Assembly (NCBI RefSeq): GCF_000193735.1
Contig: NZ_AEPF01000031.1
Span: 1 to 10,520 of the forward strand
Direction of reading: 5' to 3'
Length of the DNA stretch: 10,520 bases
Source: Neisseria sicca 4320
Lineage (GTDB): Bacteria > Pseudomonadota > Gammaproteobacteria > Burkholderiales > Neisseriaceae
The translations under genes were made by a program, and so were the position numbers. Of the stretch, positions 6,921 through 10,520 are shown one piece after another. The notes below the pieces were generated by a model. That model was not told the DNA's origin. It saw only the letters and a program-made list of their open reading frames with translations, and made no database searches. Each line of letters starts with the position of its first letter. The stretch's first letter is position 1.

Positions 6921-7124
6921 GCTGTTTTACCAATTAAGCTGTTTTGCAAAAATGCCCAATGTAACAAGCGTAGGCCGTATTAGCCTCTAGGTTGTGCAAC
7001 ACGAAAACCATAATTTTAGACGGCCGTTGAAAACTTCAACTGCCGTCTGAGTGTTTCAACGAAGTTACGTCGCATTACACTTGTGTCTCTCTAATACGAT
7101 CGATGTTTGCTTACTCATAAGGAT
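6921..7124. other. Gap between DUS hairpin and peptide cluster
   Basis: No supported gene is present. Only frames of 17 and 25 codons are open on the minus strand, without good ribosome binding sites. A second DUS-derived hairpin lies at 7018-7048. Confidence 0.6.
7018..7048. terminator. DUS-derived imperfect hairpin
   Basis: AGACGGCCGTTGAA (7018-7031) and TTCAACTGCCGTCT (7035-7048) pair with one mismatch around a 3-nt loop. The motif is a DUS pair in which CTGAA has changed to GTTGAA in both arms, so pairing is kept while the uptake sequence is lost. Confidence 0.6.
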
Positions 7125-7149
7125 TAAGGTGCATCAATGATGCACCTTA
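7125..7149 (-). terminator. Hairpin after the 44/57-aa peptide pair
   Basis: TAAGGTGCATC, a 3-nt loop, then GATGCACCTTA form a perfect 11-bp stem 13 nt past the stop of the 57-aa gene. It lacks a strong U-run, but its place and perfection suggest the end of the unit-1 transcript. Confidence 0.65.
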
Positions 7150-7161
7150 ATTAAGCTTTAA

Positions 7162-7335
7162 TTAGCGGTTAGTTACATAGCCAAGGTGATAACCTGCAAT
7201 ATAAACCACACCAGGAGTTCCAAATGCAAGACCCCACCATACATTTGGATTGTAACCTCCGCCGGCAATTTGTTCCAAATCGTGGGGTTTTAATTCGTGC
7301 ATATTTACCATATTTCCGGCAACTTGAATATCCAT
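7162..7335 (-). CDS. 57-aa double-glycine leader peptide (bacteriocin-like), unit 1
   Basis: The minus strand encodes 57 residues starting MDIQVAGNMVNMHELKPHDL and ending GYHLGYVTNR. A leader of 26 residues ends in LKPHDLEQIAGG, with L at -12, D-L at -8/-7, I at -4 and GG at -2/-1, which fits the consensus cut by C39 peptidases. The predicted 31-residue product begins GYNPNVWWG and is rich in Gly and aromatic residues with no cysteine. AAAGGAAAA lies 8 nt before the ATG at 7335; internal ATGs at codons 9 and 12 would give shorter leaders but lack a site. It is 46 nt downstream of the 44-aa peptide gene, in the same direction. By family logic the two could form a two-peptide bacteriocin; no activity is shown by the sequence. 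Confidence 0.8.
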   Translation of the reverse strand: MDIQVAGNMVNMHELKPHDLEQIAGGGYNPNVWWGLAFGTPGVVYIAGYHLGYVTNR

Positions 7336-7381
7336 TCAAATTTTCCTTTCAATTTTTCAAAATTCGGTTAATGAAATCCGG

Positions 7382-7516
7382 TTATGATTTTGCGTCTTCA
7401 CGGCCATGATTTATTGCTGCAACGAAAATAGCACCGAGAACACCTATTGCAGCTGCAGCTATAGCTGCTCCACCTGCTACATTTTCCAATTCATGTTGAT
7501 TCAGTTCTTGCATCAT
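7382..7516 (-). CDS. 44-aa double-glycine leader peptide (bacteriocin-like), unit 1
   Basis: The minus strand encodes 44 residues, with a leader MMQELNQHELENVAGG (L -12, E-L -8/-7, V -4, GG). The predicted 28-residue product begins AAIAAAAIGVLGAIFVAAIN and ends HGREDAKS: a hydrophobic Ala-rich helix with a GxxxxG spacing and a polar tail. Two ATGs in a row (7516 and 7513) follow AAGGAG; the second has the better spacing. The 5' region up to the ATGs is nearly the same as that of the 76-aa peptide gene at 9386, but the coding parts differ, so the peptide genes behave as exchangeable cassettes behind a constant head. Confidence 0.83.
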   Translation of the reverse strand: MMQELNQHELENVAGGAAIAAAAIGVLGAIFVAAINHGREDAKS

Positions 7517-7660
7517 AATCTCCTTAAGATTAAAAGTTTAAATTACTCCTGATTGTTAAGACTCAAAAACAATGAAGAAAGAAATTTTTACTTTCTCCAT
7601 ATCTCGGCAAAAGAAACAACTACACATCTTCAATAGCTGCGTATCTTTCGCCCAAATTCT

Positions 7661-7782
7661 TCAATTGTGCTCTTTAAGCCGGCCGATGCTGTATGTCCGG
7701 CGTGGATAAAAACCGAGTTGTGCAGGTATCCATGCTTCGCGCCCGCTACTTTTTCCAATTCTTTCAAGCTCAATGGTTTCAT
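7661..7782 (-). pseudogene. Frameshifted copy of the 40-aa double-glycine peptide, unit 1
   Basis: The frame starts MKPLSLKELEKVAG and is homologous to the intact peptide at 9515-9637. One base is missing at the Gly-Gly codons: GCGGGCGCGAAGCATGG here against GCGGGCGGCGAAGCATGG in unit 2. Adding it back restores EAWIPAQLGFYPRRTYSIGR and the same TGA. As it stands the frame runs on to 7630 as a 50-aa product with VAGA in place of VAGG and no C39 site. The leader is otherwise the better match (E-L at -8/-7, where unit 2 has E-S). No Shine-Dalgarno is present; the ATG lies 2 nt after the stop of the upstream interrupted frame. Confidence 0.7.
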
Positions 7783-7784
7783 AA

Positions 7785-7994
7785 CTAATAAACGTTTAGC
7801 TGATTTTTTTGCGCATATTTTTCAAAAAAATTATCAGATTTTTTAATCTGGTAAATAATTTGCCGAACTGTATGCGGCGTTTTTATGTAAGGCAGCAGTT
7901 TTCTAACTTCGTTCCCCCTTTTTGAGTTAGGTTTCAGTAAAGGCGGTTTAAATTTCTTTTACTGCAAAATCATAAAATAATTTGATAATTTCAT
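7785..7994 (-). pseudogene. Interrupted small ORF upstream of the 40-aa peptide frame, unit 1
   Basis: The 70-codon frame opens with ATG (MKLSNYFMILQ), meets TAA at codon 12, then continues without a stop through a basic, helix-prone stretch (NEVRKLLPYIKTPHTVRQII, residues 28-47) to TAG, 2 nt before the next ATG. The same amino-acid sequence is kept in unit 2 (9689-9862) with mostly conservative changes, including the same TAA. I recognise no family. It may be the remains of a small regulator-like or immunity protein, or the stop may mark a short leader peptide ahead of the hairpin at 7824-7854. Confidence 0.4.
7824..7854 (-). terminator. Attenuator-like intrinsic terminator, unit 1
   Basis: On the minus strand TTACCAGATT, AAAA, AATCTGATAA forms a nine-pair stem with one mismatch, followed directly by seven T. 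The same hairpin with six T is at 9693-9722 in unit 2. It lies upstream of the peptide genes and so would limit transcripts entering from above. Confidence 0.5.
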
Positions 7995-7995
7995 A

Positions 7996-8037
7996 ATAGA
8001 ATAAGAACCCTTTTTCATAGAATAAGAACTCTTTTTC
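7996..8037. repeat. Two 21-bp tandem repeats
   Basis: ATAGAATAAGAACCCTTTTTC is followed at once by a copy with one changed base. Unit 2 has only one, diverged copy (around 9864-9890). The repeats sit just upstream of the start of the interrupted frame, where a promoter could be. Confidence 0.8.
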
Positions 8038-8250
8038 TAAATTTACTGTATGTCAGGGTTTAGAATGTCGTGGTAAAAACATAGTCATGTTAAATTATTT
8101 TATGGTTATTGCTTGATAAGCTAAGAAAAGGTGTGTTTTTGTTAATCCCGGTCAGATTTTATGCTGCTTTGCTGTCAATACATTGTCAGGTTGTCTGAAA
8201 ATCCGTTTGTCGGATGCGGTTCGGTTGCTCCCGCCAGCTGTCAAAGTGTT

Positions 8251-8310
8251 CAGACGGCCTGAAACCAAAAACGGTGGTGATTATAATCGAAAAGACCGTC
8301 TGAATGTTTC
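8251..8310. repeat. Direct repeat R1, copy b (unit junction)
   Basis: This is a displaced copy of the xseA upstream region (6851-6911), including GGTGGTGATTATAATCG and a DUS-like AGACCGTCTGAA. It directly abuts the end of R2 copy a at a DUS, which marks the joint between the two tandem units. No xseA coding sequence comes with it. Confidence 0.9.
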
Positions 8311-8328
8311 AACTACGATTGATGCGTG

Positions 8329-8523
8329 CTATTTTTTAATCAATTTATCCCCTGTGAAAATCATGACAAAACTTAAAGTCATAATAAACAAACTCAGTAG
8401 AAGTGAGTTTGTCAAGCCGCGGCCAGAGAAGAAATAGCTTACTGAGAATAGTATTAGAAATAAGATTAAATATGTTAATATAAGTAATCTCATGTTGATG
8501 CTGCTTGTTTGTTTTTTATTCAT
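8329..8523 (-). CDS. 64-aa two-helix membrane protein, candidate immunity protein
   Basis: The protein starts MNKKQTSSINMR, has hydrophobic segments at about residues 12-33 and 37-58, and ends GDKLIKK. AGGAG lies 8 nt before the ATG at 8523. It is the last gene of the unit-2 series, 41 nt after the similar 67-aa gene. The central part (SYFFSGRGLTNSLLLSL) resembles YYFGSEYSLLNSVLLSA in that neighbour, so the two look like paralogues. Small two- to four-helix membrane proteins downstream of class II bacteriocin genes are commonly immunity proteins; that role is inferred from position and shape only. Base composition is clearly more AT-rich than the flanking core genes. Confidence 0.72.
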   Translation of the reverse strand: MNKKQTSSINMRLLILTYLILFLILFSVSYFFSGRGLTNSLLLSLFIMTLSFVMIFTGDKLIKK

Positions 8524-8564
8524 TGACTACTCCTAAATTATTTAAAGAAGTTTTAATAGAAAAT

Positions 8565-8768
8565 TTATTTATTCTTCAAGCGTTTTTTGGCTATATTAAA
8601 TACAGATATTCTGATAGCAAGACATATTAATATGGAACCTGCACTGAGAAGTACTGAGTTTAAGAGACTGTACTCTGACCCAAAATAATACATGAGAAAC
8701 AATGCTATTGATATTATAACAAACGTCATCTTTTCAATGGGTTTGAACATTTTTTCTTTTTTACTCAT
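8565..8768 (-). CDS. 67-aa two-helix membrane protein, candidate immunity protein
   Basis: The protein starts MSKKEKMFKPIEK, has hydrophobic segments at about residues 14-30 and 35-57, and ends with a lysine-rich tail (KKRLKNK). The ATG at 8768 is preferred because GGAG lies 8 nt upstream; the frame extends four codons to a TTG at 8780 that overlaps this site. It follows the 62-aa peptide gene after a strong hairpin (8804-8845) and precedes its likely paralogue at 8523. The charged ends and hairpin topology fit an inner-membrane immunity protein, but I recognise no named family. Confidence 0.72.
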   Translation of the reverse strand: MSKKEKMFKPIEKMTFVIISIALFLMYYFGSEYSLLNSVLLSAGSILICLAIRISVFNIAKKRLKNK

Positions 8769-8803
8769 AGTAGTCTCCAATGATACAACCTAATTTTTGA
8801 TAT

Positions 8804-8845
8804 AACTGAGGAAAATGAAAGCAATATTTCACATTTTCCTCAGTT
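8804..8845 (-). terminator. Strong hairpin between peptide genes and membrane-protein genes
   Basis: AACTGAGGAAAATG and CATTTTCCTCAGTT form a perfect 14-bp stem with a 14-nt loop. It is flanked by AT-rich sequence but not by a clean T-run. Its place between bacteriocin-like and immunity-like genes suggests a partial terminator or an mRNA-stability element that sets their ratio. Confidence 0.65.
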
Positions 8846-8910
8846 GGTTTTTAAGGTGAAAATATTTTTAATATTTCTACCATGTTCGAGAGGCTCCTCT
8901 GGGGTTCCCG

Positions 8911-9099
8911 TTAGTTATCTGTCCAACGCTCGCCAAGTAAACCTCCAGCGACACCTCCAACCACAAGTCCTATACCAGCACCGACAGGGCCTCCGAAAGC
9001 ACCACCGCCACCTAAACCTGCACCTCCACCAAAAACGGCACCTTTCCAACTCCAGCCGCCAGTCACTTGTTCAATATCTTTAAGTTCTAATACATTCAT
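8911..9099 (-). CDS. 62-aa double-glycine leader peptide (bacteriocin-like), unit 2
   Basis: A 15-residue leader, MNVLELKDIEQVTGG, has L at -12, D-I at -8/-7, V at -4 and GG. The predicted 47-residue product begins WSWKGAVFGGGAGLGGGGAF and ends GGLLGERWTDN. It is extremely Gly-rich with repeated GxxxG spacing, the helix-packing feature of two-peptide (class IIb) and Blp-type bacteriocins. AAAGGA lies 7 nt before the ATG at 9099. The gene follows the 76-aa peptide gene by 56 nt. The plus-strand frame over the same bases is a shadow: it lacks a ribosome site, whereas this frame has both site and leader motif. Confidence 0.87.
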   Translation of the reverse strand: MNVLELKDIEQVTGGWSWKGAVFGGGAGLGGGGAFGGPVGAGIGLVVGGVAGGLLGERWTDN

Positions 9100-9155
9100 G
9101 TCAATTCCTTTTATAATAAATTACATTGTTAATCAAGTAAAAATTAATCTAAAAA

Positions 9156-9386
9156 TTAATCATTCCAAGTAGCTGCCGCCCCTAATGCACCACCGGCAAG
9201 GCCACCTAAGGCAGCAGCACCTGCTATGCCCCATGGACCTAATGGGGCTCCCCATTTAGCAGCACCAGCAGCTCCACCAAGAGCACCAGCAGCCGTGATG
9301 CCCCAATCGATACCGCCAGCAATCAAATCTAATTCTTCCATAGTTAATTCACGACCAAAATCATTCATAGTCAAAGTTTGCATCAT
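9156..9386 (-). CDS. 76-aa double-glycine leader peptide (bacteriocin-like), unit 2
   Basis: The 25-residue leader ends LTMEELDLIAGG, a near-ideal C39 site (L -12, E-L -8/-7, I -4, GG). The predicted 51-residue product begins IDWGITAAGALGGAAGAAKW and ends GAAATWND; it is an Ala/Gly-rich helix with many small-xxx-small spacings. AAGGAG precedes ATGATG (9386 and 9383), and the second ATG is better spaced. It is first of the unit-2 pair, with the 62-aa gene next. The two differ in sequence but share composition and likely act together, as in class IIb bacteriocins. No cysteines are present, so no lantibiotic or disulfide type is indicated. Confidence 0.87.
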   Translation of the reverse strand: MMQTLTMNDFGRELTMEELDLIAGGIDWGITAAGALGGAAGAAKWGAPLGPWGIAGAAALGGLAGGALGAAATWND

Positions 9387-9514
9387 AATCTCCTTAAGAT
9401 TAAAAGTTCAAGTTACGTCTGATTGTTCAGACTCAAAAATAATGAAGAAAGAAATTTTTTACTTTCTCCATATCTGAACAAAAGAAACAGCTGTGTATCT
9501 TTCGTCCAAATTCT

Positions 9515-9637
9515 TCAATCGTGCTCTTCCAGCCGGCCGATGCTATACATCCTGTGCGGATAAAAACCAAGTTGTGCGGGTATCCATGCTTCGCCGCCCG
9601 CTACTTTTTCCGACTCTTTCAAGCTCAATGGTTTCAT
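9515..9637 (-). CDS. 40-aa double-glycine leader peptide, pheromone-sized, unit 2
   Basis: The minus strand encodes MKPLSLKESEKVAGG followed by a 25-residue product, EAWIPAQLGFYPHRMYSIGR plus LEEHD. The leader has L at -12, S at -11, E at -8, V at -4 and GG; S at -7 is off consensus. The product is short, aromatic and charged, not a Gly/Ala helix, so it resembles peptide pheromones of the ComC/BlpC kind in size and leader type more than a pore-former. The frame is kept in the unit-1 copy apart from one deleted base, and differences are mostly conservative, which supports coding. There is no Shine-Dalgarno before the ATG at 9637, which lowers confidence. No histidine kinase or response regulator is in the window. 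Confidence 0.55.
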   Translation of the reverse strand: MKPLSLKESEKVAGGEAWIPAQLGFYPHRMYSIGRLEEHD

Positions 9638-9688
9638 AACTGTATAACTGTCTGGTTAATTTTTTGCGCATACTTCTGCACATATTTT

Positions 9689-9862
9689 TCAGAAAAAATT
9701 ATCAGATTTTTTAATCTGGTAAATAATTTGCCGAACCGTATGCGGCGTTTTCATATAAGGCAGCAGTTTTCTAACTTCGTTCCCCTTTTTCAGGTTAGGT
9801 TTCAGAAAAGGCGGTTTAAATTTCTTTTACTGCAAAATCATAAATTAATTTGATAATTTCAT
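9689..9862 (-). pseudogene. Interrupted small ORF, unit 2 copy
   Basis: This is the counterpart of 7785-7994. It reads MKLSN, TAA, FMILQ, TAA, then the same basic stretch (NEVRKLLPYMKTPHTVRQII) to a TGA after SDNFF. A small insertion changes the frame after that, so the tail seen in unit 1 is lost. It has two early stops against one in unit 1. Confidence 0.4.
9693..9722 (-). terminator. Attenuator-like intrinsic terminator, unit 2
   Basis: This is the same stem-loop as at 7824-7854 (TTACCAGATT, AAAA, AATCTGATAA on the minus strand), followed by six T. It lies 56 nt upstream of the 40-aa peptide start. Confidence 0.5.
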
Positions 9863-10099
9863 AATAGAAAATAAGAATTCTTTTTCTAAATTTGCTGTAT
9901 GTCGGGGTTTAGGACATCGTGGCAAAAACATAGTCATGTTAAGTTGTTTTATGTTTGTTATTCATAAAGCAAACAAGATATATTTTTTGTTAACCCTAGT
10001 CGGGTTTTATGCGGCTTTGCTGTCATGAAAATCTGTTTGTCGGATGTGGTTCGGTTGCTTCCGCTCACTGTCGAAGTGTTCAGACAGCCCGACTTTCCC

Positions 10100-10105
10100 T
10101 ACAAT
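10100..10105 (+). promoter_or_regulatory. Possible -10 box of lpxK
   Basis: TACAAT lies 33 nt before the lpxK ATG, just outside the duplicated block. No convincing -35 is present at 16-18 nt. Confidence 0.35.
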
Positions 10106-10138
10106 ACCGTTTTCCTTTATTTCATTGTGAAATCAGCC

Positions 10139-10520
10139 ATGCCCAAGCTCCATCAGATTGTTGAACGCCACTGGCAGCACCCGTATCCGCTGCTGTCTTT
10201 GCTGCTCAAGCCGTTTTCTTGGCTGTTTGGGAAGATTGCGGCCAAGCGGCGGCGGGATTTTTTGGCAGGCCGTCTGAAAAGCGAAAAACTGCCCGTGCCG
10301 GTGGTGGTGGTGGGCAATATCCACGCGGGCGGGGTGGGGAAAACGCCGGTTGCGGCGGCGCTGGTAAACGGGCTGACGGCGCGCGGGATACGGGCGGGCA
10401 TTGTCAGCCGCGGCTACGGGCGCGAAGGCGGCGGCACTTATGTGTTGAACGAGCAGAGCACGGCGGCGCAGGCGGGCGACGAGCCTTTGCTGCTTTACCG
10501 CCAAACCGGCGCGCCCGTGG
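10139..10520 (+). CDS. lpxK: Tetraacyldisaccharide 4'-kinase LpxK, 5' part (cut by window end)
   Basis: The first 127 residues are present and the frame is open at the window edge. LpxK is an inner-membrane-associated kinase that phosphorylates the 4' position of the tetraacyldisaccharide to make lipid IVA in lipid A synthesis. The N-terminal helix (HPYPLLSLLLKPFSWLFGKI, residues 14-33) is followed by VPVVVVGNIHAGGVGKTPVA with the Walker A loop GNIHAGGVGKT at about 59-69. SRGYGR (90-95) and GDEPLLL (113-119) follow, both typical of the family. The start is ATG at 10139; an in-frame GTG at 10127 is possible, and neither has a clear Shine-Dalgarno. It is transcribed away from the peptide cluster. 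Confidence 0.93.
   Translation, partial: MPKLHQIVERHWQHPYPLLSLLLKPFSWLFGKIAAKRRRDFLAGRLKSEKLPVPVVVVGNIHAGGVGKTPVAAALVNGLTARGIRAGIVSRGYGREGGGTYVLNEQSTAAQAGDEPLLLYRQTGAPV
10267..10278 (+). repeat. DUS inside lpxK
   Basis: AGGCCGTCTGAA lies in frame and encodes AGRLK (residues 43-47). Confidence 0.85.

Larger units (their letters stand above)
7508..8259. repeat. Direct repeat R2, copy a (head of unit 1)
   Basis: About 750 bp recur as 9378-10089, roughly 80-85 percent alike by eye. The shared part begins at the start codons of the first cassette peptide (TTGCATCATAATCTCC), covers the 5' region, the 40-aa peptide frame, the hairpin at 7824-7854 and the interrupted 69-codon frame, and ends at a DUS-like CAGACGGCC. 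Confidence 0.9.
7783..8328. other. Unit 1 upstream region up to the unit 2 membrane gene
   Basis: No intact gene is visible in these 546 bp. They hold the interrupted frame (7785-7994), the terminator-like hairpin (7824-7854), two 21-bp tandem repeats (7996-8037), a DUS variant near 8188-8199 and the unit junction with R1 copy b (8251-8310). Confidence 0.65.
9378..10089. repeat. Direct repeat R2, copy b (head of unit 2)
   Basis: This second copy of the unit head matches 7508-8259. It ends at the DUS-like CAGACAGCCC just before lpxK, whereas copy a runs into R1 copy b. Differences are scattered substitutions and small indels, so the duplication is not recent or has been reshuffled by recombination. 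Confidence 0.9.
9638..10138. other. Region between the unit 2 peptides and lpxK
   Basis: This 501-bp stretch is mostly R2 copy b. It holds the interrupted frame (9689-9862), the hairpin at 9693-9722 and a possible lpxK -10 box, and no intact gene. Divergent promoters for lpxK (plus) and the peptide units (minus) must lie here or nearby. Confidence 0.65.

Noticed and set aside
6935..7012. 25-codon minus-strand frame starting MVFVLHNLEANTAYACYIGH
   Set aside because: No ribosome binding site, no leader motif and no paired copy in unit 2; too short to support.
7996..8037. CRISPR-like array
   Set aside because: Only two directly abutting 21-bp copies with no spacers; this is a simple tandem repeat.
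8183..8437. 84-codon plus-strand frame across the unit joint
   Set aside because: It crosses the recombination joint and the end of the 64-aa membrane gene, so it cannot be an old gene, and there is no start signal.
8844..9083. 79-codon plus-strand frame over the 62-aa peptide
   Set aside because: The minus-strand frame has AAAGGA, a consensus leader and a Gly-rich product; the plus frame has none of these and reads as its antisense (Pro/His/Gln-rich).
9226..9477. 83-codon plus-strand frame over the 76-aa peptide
   Set aside because: Pro/Ala-rich antisense of the Gly/Ala peptide gene, without a ribosome binding site.
9521..9853. 110-codon plus-strand frame over unit 2 head
   Set aside because: It overlaps the 40-aa peptide frame and the repeated upstream region. 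The matching region of unit 1 does not keep it open, while the minus-strand peptide frame is conserved apart from one base.

Overview
The window is Neisseria chromosome. It carries many copies of the DNA uptake sequence (DUS core GCCGTCTGAA and the variant GGTCGTCTGAA), often as inverted pairs between genes, and two Correia elements (one full-length, one short). The housekeeping proteins read as Neisseria-type ArgF, ArgS, PssA, XseA and LpxK. I cannot fix the species. The proteins resemble those I recall from the N. meningitidis/lactamica group, while the frequent AGGTCGTCTGAA form is also the DUS dialect of some commensal Neisseria.

The left part (1-6843) is ordinary core genome. argF (+) converges on argS (-) across a Correia element and a DUS hairpin. 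Upstream of argS on the minus strand lie a TauE/SafE-type permease and pssA, which form a tight pair with 3 nt between them and a DUS overlapping the pssA stop codon. A 650-bp gap with the second Correia element and a degenerate dRS3-like repeat separates pssA from xseA (-).

The accessory part (about 6850-10090) lies between xseA (-) and the start of lpxK (+, cut by the window end). It holds an AT-rich cluster of very small minus-strand genes that encode peptides with double-glycine leaders (an LxxxEL..(V/I)xGG-type pattern ending in GG), as seen in class II bacteriocins and peptide pheromones. Four are intact (44, 57, 76 and 62 aa) in addition to a 40-aa peptide that is intact in one copy and frameshifted exactly at the Gly-Gly codons in the other. 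Two small, apparently paralogous two-helix membrane proteins follow the 76/62-aa pair and are candidate immunity proteins.

The cluster is a tandem duplication. About 700 bp of upstream sequence is present twice (7508-8259 and 9378-10089), and the xseA-proximal 60 bp also recurs at 8251-8310, so the unit junction falls at a DUS. The two units share their 5' region but carry different peptide genes downstream, a constant-head, variable-cassette layout. Neither unit encodes the C39-peptidase ABC exporter needed to cut and export such peptides, so that must be elsewhere in the genome if the system works.
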